Positions 1 to 9,774 of a DNA stretch of 52,246 bases are shown here, piece after piece. A program made the position numbers and the translations under genes. A model generated the notes under the pieces. That model saw only the letters and a program-made list of their open reading frames with translations. It was not told the DNA's origin and made no database searches. This DNA is from Rhodovulum sp. PH10 (GTDB lineage: Bacteria; Pseudomonadota; Alphaproteobacteria; Rhizobiales; Xanthobacteraceae): positions 1 through 52,246 of the forward strand of contig NZ_AKZI01000063.1 of assembly GCF_000293785.1 (NCBI RefSeq). The letters are read 5' to 3'. How positions within the stretch are numbered: the stretch's first letter is position 1; every line of letters begins with the position of its first letter.

Positions 1-182
1 CGCGCCCCCCCGCCGGCGGGCGCGGGGCGGAGCCGATGGCGGGCTCCCGCAAGGCCGCGCCGGCGCCGGGCTCCGCCCCCCGCCCCGGCACCCCCCGCCG
101 GCTCGGCGCGCCGGGGACGATGCCGCTCGGCCGGCCACAGCGGCCGGCGACGGACCCCGCCCGCACGGCGGCGGACGACCGC

Positions 183-530
183 TCACCGGACGATCCGGTC
201 GAGAAAGTGGCGTCCTGAGCGCTCCTCGATCTCGACCACCCAGACATCGGGATCGAACCGCGTCTCGCGCGCGATGAACGCCTCGACCTCGCTCTCGGGC
301 GCGGGCAGCGTCTTCAGCGCCGGCGCGAACGCGCGATCGTAGGGCTTTTCCTCGTCGAACGCGGTCTGCGGGGCCGGGGAATAGAGGTCGGCGGTGCCGT
401 CGAGCCGGTTGACCACGACGAAGATCGCCCCGGCCTCCTCGGCGCCGCGCCGGCGCACGGCGGCAAATACGCCTTCGACGCCGCAGCGGCGGATATAGGC
501 GGCGACCCACAGGGCGGATTTCAGGCGCAT
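183..530 (-). CDS. DUF1491 family protein
   Basis: A 115-residue protein whose N-terminus (MRLKSALWVAAYIRR, then RRRGAEEAGAIFV) matches the conserved opening of DUF1491, a small family found almost only in Alphaproteobacteria. Length is typical for the family. No signal peptide, membrane segment or catalytic motif is visible, and the function is unknown. It lies just downstream of the peptidoglycan-binding gene on the same strand, with a gap of about 60 bases, so it could be the last gene of the kinase transcript. The first 182 bases of the window, downstream of its stop, hold only GC-rich sequence in which I see no gene. Confidence 0.85.
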   Translation of the reverse strand: MRLKSALWVAAYIRRCGVEGVFAAVRRRGAEEAGAIFVVVNRLDGTADLYSPAPQTAFDEEKPYDRAFAPALKTLPAPESEVEAFIARETRFDPDVWVVEIEERSGRHFLDRIVR

Positions 531-590
531 GGCTCGGTATCGCCCGCGCGCGGCCGCCGCGCAAGACGCGACGCAAGCCGCGGCGCGAGC

Positions 591-1635
591 TCACTCGATC
601 GGGCGTCCGGTGAGATCGGCGAGCTCGCGGGTCAGCCGCTCGCTCACCTCGCCGGTGACCGGCAGCCGTCGCGATTCCTCGAAGGCCGAGATCGCCGCGT
701 GGGTCTTCTCGTCGTAGACGCCGGTCGGCTTCACCTGGCCGTAGCCGAAATCCGACAGCGCGCGCTGCACGGCACGCAGCCGCGGCGAGGCGACCTCGGC
801 GGGCGGCACCGGAGCCGGCGCCATCGCCCGGCCGGGCGGCACGTTGGAGGGCGGCGGCGCCATCGGCGCGTCGCGCGCCACCACCGGGGGAGCCGAGCCG
901 GTGGTCGCCCGCGGCTCGGCCGCCGCCCGCGGAGCGGCGGCGCCGGTGCCGGAGAGCGACGCCGGGGTCGGCTTCGGCTGGCCGCTCGACTGCAGCAGGA
1001 GGCCGGCGATCGGGTCGGGCCTCGCCGCCGCGGCGGCCGCGGCGCGTCCACGGGCCGGGGCGCGCGACAGCGCCTTCAGAACCGATTCGCTCGGCGTGCC
1101 GGTGACCGGGAGGCCGGCGTCGTGCTCGAAGGCGCGCAGCGCCGCCTCGGTGCGGCTGCCGGAGATGCCGTCGATCGCCCCGTCGTAATAGCCGCGGCGC
1201 GACAGCTCGCGCTGCAGGTCGGTCACCAGATCGGCGTGATTGCGGGGCGGCGAAAGCTCGCCCTGTGGCGCCGGAGCCGGCGCGGGCTCGCCCCGCGGCG
1301 TGCCGGAGGCCGCCTGCGGCCGCGGCCGCGGCAGCACCGACAGAACGCCGGCGCCGGTGAGCGCGCCGGTCGATTCGGCGCCGGTCGCCGGGCGCGACGG
1401 CGGCAGGCGGGTCGCTGCCGTGTGCACCGGCTGGAGCGCGAAGATCGGCGCCGGGTGTGGCCCGGGCTGCATGTAGAGGGCGTTGATCACCACGGTGGCG
1501 AGCGCGGCGAGGCCGGCGAGCGAGGCGAGCGTGTCGCTCGGCCGGTGCAGCAGCACGCGCGCCACCACCGACCGTTTGGCCGGCTTGGCGCCGCGCCGCA
1601 CCGGACGCACCTCGTCCTCGTCGTCGTCGATCGGC

Positions 1636-1643
<8 letters not shown>
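591..1643 (-). CDS. Membrane-anchored protein with two peptidoglycan-binding domains
   Basis: About 350 residues. The start is placed at a GTG overlapping the stop codon of the upstream kinase gene (GTGCGTGA), because the acidic IDDDEDE stretch and everything after it look native, whereas the longer open frame only reads antisense Arg-rich junk from the kinase 3' end. A membrane segment near residues 40-60 (LASLAGLAALATVVINALYM) is followed by a long Pro/Ala-rich linker. Two PG_binding_1 repeats follow: one around LQRELSRRGYYDGAIDG and one at the C-terminus around VQRALSDFGYGQVKPTG, both with the usual AFE..LPVTG ending. It probably tethers the inner membrane to peptidoglycan. The stop/start overlap implies translational coupling with the kinase. 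Confidence 0.8.
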
Positions 1644-3522
<1,879 letters not shown>

Positions 3523-3563
3523 GACGCTCCCCTCGCGCCGACCGAGATCGTGTCAGACGCCCA

Positions 3564-3578
3564 TTAAACGAACACTAA
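3564..3578. promoter_or_regulatory. Possible CtrA-type site TTAA-N7-CTAA
   Basis: TTAA, seven bases, then CTAA; the CtrA consensus is TTAA-N7-TTAA, so one base differs. It lies about 40 bases upstream of the kinase start on the minus strand, a plausible promoter position for a cell-cycle gene. A match of this length can occur by chance and there is no second site, so the call is weak. Confidence 0.25.
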
Positions 3579-3655
3579 GGGCGGTGCATCCGGCCCGCCG
3601 CTTCCTGCATCGCTCACGGAAATGGCCGGAACCACACACCCCATTCTGGCGCCAT

Positions 3656-3735
3656 GGTGAACGGCGGGTTGAATGGTGAACGCTTTCTTGTTTGGTGAAC
3701 GAAACCTTGCATCCGTCCGCCACGACCGGTGAACG
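3656..3735 (+). repeat. Four direct copies of GGTGAACG
   Basis: GGTGAACG occurs at 3656-3663, 3675-3682, 3694-3701 and 3728-3735. The first three are spaced exactly 19 bases and are preceded by T (TGGTGAACG). Regular spacing near two helical turns suggests protein binding sites on one face of the DNA. The flanking bases differ between copies, so this is not a simple tandem duplication. Confidence 0.6.
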
Positions 3736-3935
3736 CCGGCGCGGCGGGCGGCCGAGGCCCCATGTCTCGCGCGCCGGATCAGTGAAGAATCACAAAGCCC
3801 GCGCGCTGTCGCAATAGCGCCGCGGGTGCGACGAGAGGGTAAAGGCGATCGCTCGAATTGTCGGAAAATTCACGTCGAATTCGACGACGCATTCGAACGG
3901 CGCATCAAAACGGCACTGTTAGCGTTTGCCCCCGG

Positions 3936-3998
3936 GGAACGAAAGATCGGGACCGAAAACCGGGAACGAAAAGCCCGGAACGAAAGATCGGGACCGAA
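3936..3998 (+). repeat. 22-bp direct repeat, 41-base period
   Basis: A 22-base segment beginning GGAACGAAAGATC and ending GGGACCGAA is present at 3936-3957 and again, identical, at 3977-3998. Downstream, to about 4058, the sequence is purine-rich with further GGGGACGA-like units leading to the DUF5330 start codon. It is probably slippage-prone DNA; no function is evident. Confidence 0.6.
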
Positions 3999-4060
3999 GG
4001 ATTCGGGGACGCGATGGGGACGAGGGAGACGGGGACGAACAGGACGACGGGAACGGGACG

Positions 4061-4501
4061 ATGAGGTTCTTGATACGCTCCATCTTCTGGCTCGGGGTGA
4101 TCGCGGCACTGCTGCCGATGCTCACCCGCGGGCCGACCGACGGCCAGGGCGCCGCCCCGCCGGTGAGCGCCTTCGACGCCGCGACTGCCGCCTCGGCGGT
4201 GGTGTCGGACATGCGCCAGTTCTGCACGCGCCAGCCGGACGCCTGCGCGGTCGGCGGCCGGGTCTTTGCCGCGCTCGGCCAGACGGCACAGGCCGGCGCG
4301 CGCATGCTCTACGACATCGTCAGCGCGCAGATGTCCGGCTCCGGCGACGGCGCGGCCTCCGGCACGCCGGTCACCGGGGCGACCGGGCGGCCCGACACCG
4401 CGCGGCCGACCACCTCGCAGAACACGTTGACGATCGACGATCTCGGGCCCCAGTGGCGCGGCCCGACCGCCGGCATCGAGGCGCGGCGCCCGCAGGGCTG
4501 A
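4061..4501 (+). CDS. DUF5330 family protein
   Basis: 146 residues starting MRFLIRSIFWLGVIAALLP, a hydrophobic N-terminal anchor or uncleaved signal. Conserved blocks VSDMRQFCTRQPDAC and AQAGARMLYDIV follow, then a Thr/Pro-rich tail with LTIDDLGPQWRG. These are the marks of the DUF5330 family, typical of Rhizobiales and commonly next to sufE, as here. The start is the ATG after the purine-rich repeat. An in-frame upstream ATG would add about 45 residues of repeat-derived, highly charged sequence and is rejected. Function unknown; probably a periplasm-facing membrane protein. Confidence 0.8.
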   Translation: MRFLIRSIFWLGVIAALLPMLTRGPTDGQGAAPPVSAFDAATAASAVVSDMRQFCTRQPDACAVGGRVFAALGQTAQAGARMLYDIVSAQMSGSGDGAASGTPVTGATGRPDTARPTTSQNTLTIDDLGPQWRGPTAGIEARRPQG

Positions 4502-4699
4502 TCCCGCTTCGCCGGTTTTCGGCACGCCGCGACCGGCACGACGCGACCGACACGACGTTCGGGCGCGCGCCGTGCCGGCGAGGCACCGGCGGAGGGCACC
4601 GGCGGTTGCCGGAAAAGCCCGCCACGCATTCCAATCCGCAGCGAACGCTCCTATGTTCGGCCGGTCGGGCGCCATCGGCGGCGCCCGCGAGGCGGGCCA

Positions 4700-5128
4700 A
4701 TGACACTCGACGAGATCACCGACAATTTTTCGCTGCTGGACGACTGGGACGACCGCTACCGCTACATCATCGAGCTCGGCCGCACGCTGGAGCCGCTGCC
4801 CGACGCGGACCACAACGACGCGCACAAGGTGCAGGGCTGCGCGAGCCAGGTGTGGCTCACCACCAAGGTGCAGCCGAACGGCGCGAACGGCCCGGTGCTG
4901 TCGTTCAAGGGCGACAGCGACGCCCACATCGTGCGCGGGCTGATCGCAATTTTGTTCGCCCTCTACTCCGGCAAGCCCGCCAAGCAGATTCTCGAGATCG
5001 AGCCGTCGACCGTGTTCGACCGGCTCGGGCTCGGCGACCACCTCACGCCGCAGCGCTCCAACGGGCTGAAGTCGATGGTCGCCCGCATCCGCCGCGAGGC
5101 CGAGGCCGCCCTCGCCGCGGTGGGGTGA
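4700..5128 (+). CDS. sufE: SufE family cysteine desulfurase sulfur acceptor
   Basis: 142 residues, full length for SufE. The N-terminus DEITDNFSLLDDWDDRYRYI and the active-site motif KVQGCASQVWL, with the sulfur-accepting cysteine near residue 50, are diagnostic. SufE takes persulfide sulfur from the desulfurase SufS and passes it to the SufBCD scaffold for iron-sulfur cluster assembly in the cytoplasm. The rest of the suf operon is not nearby, which is common for the Rhizobiales stand-alone copy that follows DUF5330. The 199-base gap from DUF5330 contains no recognisable gene. Confidence 0.9.
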   Translation: MTLDEITDNFSLLDDWDDRYRYIIELGRTLEPLPDADHNDAHKVQGCASQVWLTTKVQPNGANGPVLSFKGDSDAHIVRGLIAILFALYSGKPAKQILEIEPSTVFDRLGLGDHLTPQRSNGLKSMVARIRREAEAALAAVG

Positions 5129-5159
5129 CGAAACGCGGGAGGCGACATGCCCCGCATCC

Positions 5160-5184
5160 GGGACGAGTCCCAGGGACGAGTCCC
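5160..5184. terminator. Two tandem GGGACGAGTCCC hairpins between convergent genes
   Basis: GGGACGAGTCCC (5-bp arms, GA in the loop) occurs at 5160-5171 and 5173-5184, one base apart. It lies between the convergent stops of sufE (5128) and the acyltransferase (5185, TAG immediately adjacent). Each unit is symmetrical, so it could act as a weak bidirectional terminator or RNA 3'-end stabiliser. No U-tract follows. Confidence 0.45.
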
Positions 5185-6243
5185 CTACTCCGCCGGCTGG
5201 GGCGCGAGGCGCGCGGCAGTGCGTGGCGGCACGATGTGCGCCCAGGCCGGTCGCTCGAAGAGAAAATCGAAGCGGCCGCCGCGGGTCGCCCACCACAGCG
5301 CGAGCGAACCCATGATGGCGACCGCGGTGACGATCAGCGAGATCGCGCCGACCGACTCGATGACGCCGGCCTTCATCAGCACCACGCGGGTCGCCGCCAT
5401 CGGCAGGAAGAAGGCGAAATAGATCACGATCGAGTTCCGCCCGCAGTAGCGCACGGCCTCGAACAGCCGGCTCCTTGCCATCAGCGCCGAGACGGTGATC
5501 ACCGCGAAGGCGCCGGCAAAGCCGAGCACCAGCGAGACCAGCGGCCACTCCGAGAAGCCCGCATAGACCACGCCGCCGTTCGCCAGTGCCCAGGCCAGAA
5601 GCCCGGCCAGCGCCACGCCCGGCCGGCGCATCACGAAGGCGGCGAAGGCGAAGACTTTCGGGGCGATCAGGTAGCCCGTGTAGAAATACACGAAGCGCGA
5701 GGCGAACTCGTCGATCACCATCCAGCCGGTCTCGACATGGGCGGTCTCCAGCGCCGCCGCGACCAGCCACACCGCAATCACCGGAATGCCGAGCTGGCGC
5801 GCCCCTTTGGTGACCACGAAGAAGATCGGCAGCATGTAGATGAACCACAGCGCACCGAACGGATCGACGAAGGACAGCGCATAGATGTGGAGCGCGCCGA
5901 GCCAGCCCTGCTCGGCGGCGAACACCGGGGCCTTCACGGCGACCTGGAGCGTCATCCACAGGAAGTAGAAATAGGCGAAATGCACCACCTTCTTGTCGGT
6001 GAAGGTGCGCCAGTCGCGGTCGATCGTGCGGGCGAGGAAGAGCCCCGAGATCAGGAAGAAGTCCGGCATGCGGAAGGGCTTGGCGAACATCACGAAGGGG
6101 TGCAGGAAACCCTCGTGGCCGGCCGCGAGCTCCACCCCGAAGGTCGAGTGCAGCATCACCACCATGATGATGCAGAAACCCTTGGCGTAATCGACCCAAT
6201 CGACCCGGTGGCCCGGGGCGGCAGCGGTGGTGGGGGTTGCCAT
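5185..6243 (-). CDS. Membrane acyltransferase (acyltransferase 3 family)
   Basis: 352 residues from the ATG at 6243 (MATPTTAAAPGHRVDWVDYAKGF). The N-terminal VDYAKGFCIIMVVMLHS block, with the conserved His of this superfamily, and the MPDFFLISGLFLA segment identify acyltransferase family 3 (OatA/OpgC/NodX-like). Roughly ten hydrophobic spans cover the protein. Such enzymes O-acylate exported sugars or polysaccharides; the substrate here cannot be told. An open frame continues upstream of the chosen start but overlaps the divergent hrpB gene. Confidence 0.82.
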   Translation of the reverse strand: MATPTTAAAPGHRVDWVDYAKGFCIIMVVMLHSTFGVELAAGHEGFLHPFVMFAKPFRMPDFFLISGLFLARTIDRDWRTFTDKKVVHFAYFYFLWMTLQVAVKAPVFAAEQGWLGALHIYALSFVDPFGALWFIYMLPIFFVVTKGARQLGIPVIAVWLVAAALETAHVETGWMVIDEFASRFVYFYTGYLIAPKVFAFAAFVMRRPGVALAGLLAWALANGGVVYAGFSEWPLVSLVLGFAGAFAVITVSALMARSRLFEAVRYCGRNSIVIYFAFFLPMAATRVVLMKAGVIESVGAISLIVTAVAIMGSLALWWATRGGRFDFLFERPAWAHIVPPRTAARLAPQPAE

Positions 6244-6388
6244 CGTCCGTCCTCGCCTGTTTCTGGCGCCATCGTCCCACACCGGGACGAAAGCCGACGC
6301 CCGCCTGCATCGGTGCAAGCCGCGGGCCGCTCCGCAAGGGGCGGATCGGGACGCGGTTAATGCGGCGGTGGCGGACCCACGAGGTAGC

Positions 6389-8917
6389 ATGAACCAGAAC
6401 CTTCCTTTTGCCGAGCCGCTGCCGATCGACGATGCCTTGCCGGCGCTCACCGCCGCGCTCGCCGGGCACGACGCCGCGGTGCTGGTGGCGCCGCCCGGCG
6501 CCGGCAAGACCACGCGGGTTCCGCTGGTGCTGATCCGTGAGCCGTGGGCGGCGGGCAAGAAAATCCTCGTGCTGGAGCCGCGGCGGCTGGCGGCACGCGC
6601 TGCGGCGGCGCGGATGGCGGCGACGCTCGGCGAGTCGGTCGGCCAGACGGTCGGCTACCGGGTGCGGTTCGGCTCGAAGATTTCCGGAAAGACCCGCATC
6701 GAGGTGGTCACCGAGGGCGTCTTCACCCGGATGATCCTCGACGACCCGACACTCGAGGACGTGGCGGCCGTGCTGCTCGACGAGTTCCACGAGCGCTCGC
6801 TCGACGCCGATCTCGGCCTCGCGCTCGCCCGCGACACCCAGCAGGGATTTCGCGAGGACCTGAAGATTCTGGTGATGTCGGCCACCATCGACGGGGCGAG
6901 GATCGCGGAAAAGCTCGGGGGGGCGCCGGTGGTGGAGAGCCTCGGCCGGGCGTTTCCGGTCGAGACCAAGCATTTTGCACGCGATTCCGCACAGCGGCTG
7001 GAGCCCCAGGTGGCGGACGCAGTGCTGCGGGCACTCCGGGCGGAAAAAGGCTCGATGCTGGTGTTTCTGCCGGGTGCGGGAGAAATCCGCCGCACCGAGG
7101 CGCTGCTCGCCGAAAAGCTCGCCGATCCGATGGTCGACGTCGTGCCGCTCTATGGCGCGCTCGATGCCGACGTGCAGGACCGGGCGATCTCGCCGGCGGC
7201 GCCCGGCCGGCGCAAGGTGGTGCTGGCGACCTCGATCGCCGAAACCTCGCTCACCATCGAGGGCGTGCGGGTGGTGATCGATTCCGGGCTCGCGCGGGTG
7301 CCGCGCCACGAGCCCGACCTCGCGCTGACGCGGCTCGAGACGGTGCGGGTGTCGCGGGCGGCCGCCGACCAGCGCCGCGGCCGCGCCGGCCGCACGGAGC
7401 CCGGCGTGTGCTGGCGCCTGTGGGACGAGCGCGAGACGGTTTCGCTCGAGCCGTTCGCGCAAGCCGAAATCCTCGCGGCCGATCTTTCCGCGCTGGTGCT
7501 CGATCTCGCGCATTGGGGCGTCACCGACCCGGCGACGCTGACCTTTCTCGATGCCCCGCCCGCCCCCGCGCTCGCCGAGGCGAAGGTCTTGTTGCAGAAT
7601 CTCGGCGCCATCGACGCCGACGGCCGCATCACCGACGCCGGCCGCCGCCTGCGCGCGCTGCCACTGCCGCCACGGCTCGCCCGCATGGTGACGGCGGCGG
7701 CCGCCTTCGGGGCGGCGCCGCTCGGTGCCGAGATCGCCCTGGTGCTCACCGAGCGCGGGCTCGGCGGCACCGACATCGACCTGCGCCACCGGCTCGACGG
7801 GCTGCGCCGCGACCGCTCGCGCCGCGCCGAGGAGGCCCGCCGGATGGCCGCCCGCTGGGCCGAGATCTCGGTCGCCGGCCAGCGCGCCGCCGGCGCGATC
7901 GCACCGGCCGGCGCAGGCCGCGTGTCGGCCGCGGCCGACCGGCTGCCGGGCACGCTGCTCGCGCTCGCCTATCCGGACCGGGTGGCGAAGGCCCGCGGTG
8001 GCGGCGCGGGCGGTGGGAGCGGCGTGCTGCTGGCGAACGGCCGCGGCGCGGTGGTCGACCCCGCCTCCCCGCTCGCCCGCGAGCCGTTTCTGGTGGTCGC
8101 CGACCTCGCCGGCACGGCGGCGGCGAGCCGGGTGCTGCTCGCGGCCCCGATCGCCCCGGAGGACGTCGAGGCGCTGTTCGCGCAAAACGTCGTCGAGGGC
8201 GAGGAGGTGGTGTTCGACCCCGCCTCGGCGTCCTTGCGGGCGCGCTGGAGCCGGCGGCTCGGGGCGATCGCGCTCGCCGAGAAGCCGGTTCCGGTGGTGC
8301 CGAGCGACGAGACCGCCCGCAAGCTCGCAGACGGCATCGGCCGCCTCGGGCTCGACCGGCTGCCCTGGAGCCCGGCTTTGGCGCAGTGGCGCGACCGGGT
8401 GACTTTTCTTCGCCGGAACGAGGGTGACGACTGGCCGGACCTCTCCGACGCCACGCTCGGCGCGACGCTCGGCGACTGGCTCGCCCCGGCGCTCGCCGGA
8501 AGAATTTCGCTCGGCGATCTCGGCACCGATGCCTTCTCGAATGCCGTGCGAAGCCTCTTGCCCTGGAACCTGCACAAGAAACTGGAGCACGAGGCGCCGA
8601 CCCATTTCGAGGCGCCGTCCGGCTCGCGTGTGCCGATCGAGTACACCGAGGAAGGGCCGAAACTGTCGATCCGGGTGCAGGAGCTTTTTGGCCTCGCCGA
8701 GCATCCGTCGATCGCCGGCGGACGGGTACCGCTGATCGTCGAGCTGTTGTCGCCCGCCCAGCGGCCGGTGCAGATCACCACCGATCTGCCCGCTTTCTGG
8801 CAAGGTTCCTACGCCGCCGTGCGAACCGAGATGCGCGGCCGCTATCCCAAGCACCCGTGGCCGGAGGACCCGACCACCGCCCCCGCCACCCGCCGCGCAA
8901 AACCGAAGGGGACGTGA
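6389..8917 (+). CDS. hrpB: ATP-dependent helicase HrpB
   Basis: 842 residues from ATG 6389, the typical HrpB length. Walker A APPGAGKTTRVP lies at about residues 33-44. The DEAH-like box reads LDEFHERSLDADL, motif III is VMSATIDG and motif VI is QRRGRAGRTEPG. HA2 and the HrpB-specific C-terminal region (WNLHKKLEHEAPTHFEAPSG, PIEYTEEGPKLSIRVQELFG) follow. It is a DEAH/RHA-type RNA helicase of unclear physiological role and is probably monocistronic. The next 173 bases hold a small repeat and the leader of the protease gene. Confidence 0.95.
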   Translation: MNQNLPFAEPLPIDDALPALTAALAGHDAAVLVAPPGAGKTTRVPLVLIREPWAAGKKILVLEPRRLAARAAAARMAATLGESVGQTVGYRVRFGSKISGKTRIEVVTEGVFTRMILDDPTLEDVAAVLLDEFHERSLDADLGLALARDTQQGFREDLKILVMSATIDGARIAEKLGGAPVVESLGRAFPVETKHFARDSAQRLEPQVADAVLRALRAEKGSMLVFLPGAGEIRRTEALLAEKLADPMVDVVPLYGALDADVQDRAISPAAPGRRKVVLATSIAETSLTIEGVRVVIDSGLARVPRHEPDLALTRLETVRVSRAAADQRRGRAGRTEPGVCWRLWDERETVSLEPFAQAEILAADLSALVLDLAHWGVTDPATLTFLDAPPAPALAEAKVLLQNLGAIDADGRITDAGRRLRALPLPPRLARMVTAAAAFGAAPLGAEIALVLTERGLGGTDIDLRHRLDGLRRDRSRRAEEARRMAARWAEISVAGQRAAGAIAPAGAGRVSAAADRLPGTLLALAYPDRVAKARGGGAGGGSGVLLANGRGAVVDPASPLAREPFLVVADLAGTAAASRVLLAAPIAPEDVEALFAQNVVEGEEVVFDPASASLRARWSRRLGAIALAEKPVPVVPSDETARKLADGIGRLGLDRLPWSPALAQWRDRVTFLRRNEGDDWPDLSDATLGATLGDWLAPALAGRISLGDLGTDAFSNAVRSLLPWNLHKKLEHEAPTHFEAPSGSRVPIEYTEEGPKLSIRVQELFGLAEHPSIAGGRVPLIVELLSPAQRPVQITTDLPAFWQGSYAAVRTEMRGRYPKHPWPEDPTTAPATRRAKPKGT

Positions 8918-8949
8918 GGCGGGCACGTGAGGCGGGGACGTGAGGCGGG
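8912..8949 (+). repeat. Three tandem ACGTGAGGCGGG units
   Basis: ACGTGAGGCGGG at 8912-8923, 8925-8936 and 8938-8949 (13-base period). The first unit supplies the TGA stop codon of hrpB, so the array begins exactly at the gene's end. Probably replication slippage. Confidence 0.65.
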
Positions 8950-9090
8950 TGCGCAAACCGTTCCGCAAAATTTTACCGTCGTCCAAGTCACCCGTGGCCA
9001 CGGTGGCGATCGCGGCAAAACTCCGCATCCCCGTTAAGCCGGTGCTCGAGCGCACGTGATCGGATGGCGCATCCGCGAGGAGCCTTTCCG

Positions 9091-9633
9091 ATGCGCAACC
9101 TGATTGCGTTCGCCCTGCTGACATTGGTGGTGGCCGCGCTGGTGCCGCCGCTCCTCATGGACATCTCCGAGCACACCGGCCGGACCGCGAGCGAGGCCGC
9201 CGACGCCCCACCCTCGCCCGACCTGCCTTCGCCCTATCCGCCGGCCCCCGTCGCCGCCGGCGGCTATCGCAGCATGACGCTGCAGCGCGGCCGCAACGGT
9301 CATTTCCACGTCGACGCGATGCTGAACGGCCGGCAGATGGCGTTCCTGATCGACACCGGCGCCTCGGTGGTGGCATTGCGCGAGAGCGACGCCGCCCGGC
9401 TCGGCATCCGGCCGATGCCGCGCGACTACACCGCCCGGGTCGCGACCGCCAACGGCACGGTGATGGCCGCCCCGGCAAACATTCGCCGCATCGAGGTGGG
9501 CAGCCTGATGGCGCAGGACGTCGCCGCCCTGGTGCTGCCCGACACCGCGCTCGGCCAGAATTTGCTCGGCATGTCCTTTCTCTCGCGGGTGCGGTTCGAG
9601 CACCGCGACGGCAAGCTGGTGCTCGAGCAGTAG
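9091..9633 (+). CDS. Retropepsin-like aspartic protease (TIGR02281 type)
   Basis: 180 residues from ATG 9091, preceded by GCGAGGAGCC as ribosome site. An ATG nine codons upstream is possible but less well placed. Residues 1-22 (MRNLIAFALLTLVVAALVPP) form a membrane anchor or signal. The protease domain starts at GHFHVDAMLNGRQM and carries the catalytic motif FLIDTGASVVAL, then LGQNLLGMSFLSRV as the second conserved block. Such clan AA proteases act as dimers with one DTG per chain. The active site should be periplasmic; the substrate is unknown. Confidence 0.85.
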   Translation: MRNLIAFALLTLVVAALVPPLLMDISEHTGRTASEAADAPPSPDLPSPYPPAPVAAGGYRSMTLQRGRNGHFHVDAMLNGRQMAFLIDTGASVVALRESDAARLGIRPMPRDYTARVATANGTVMAAPANIRRIEVGSLMAQDVAALVLPDTALGQNLLGMSFLSRVRFEHRDGKLVLEQ

Positions 9634-9774
9634 CCTGCAGCCGCCCTTTCGACCCGCCGTTCGCGCCCCGGCCGGCGCAACAGGGCGACACCTGCCGTGC
9701 AAAACGCCGCACGGCGGACGTGCAAACGCTCGCCCGCTCGTGACAGTGCCGGCGCGGTCGGCTAATCAGGGCGG

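Larger units (their letters stand above)
3523..4060. other. Divergent intergenic region with short repeats
   Basis: A 538-base region between the divergently oriented kinase and DUF5330 genes. I see no gene in it. It is less GC-rich than its surroundings and holds three things described separately: a CtrA-like half-conserved site, four copies of GGTGAACG, and a 41-base-period repeat leading into a purine-rich tract. Confidence 0.7.

Noticed and set aside
36-218. Small plus-strand reading frame at the left edge
   Set aside because: Pro/Arg/Ala-rich low-complexity translation overlapping the DUF1491 gene end; no supporting motif.
3656-3735. Possible replication origin (DnaA-box cluster)
   Set aside because: GGTGAACG does not match the DnaA box, there is no AT-rich unwinding stretch, and the neighbouring genes are not those of an alphaproteobacterial origin.
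3905-9124. Very long minus-strand open frame opposite hrpB and its neighbours
   Set aside because: Arg/Gly/Ala-rich translation without any domain, antisense to well-supported genes. It is an artefact of high third-position GC.
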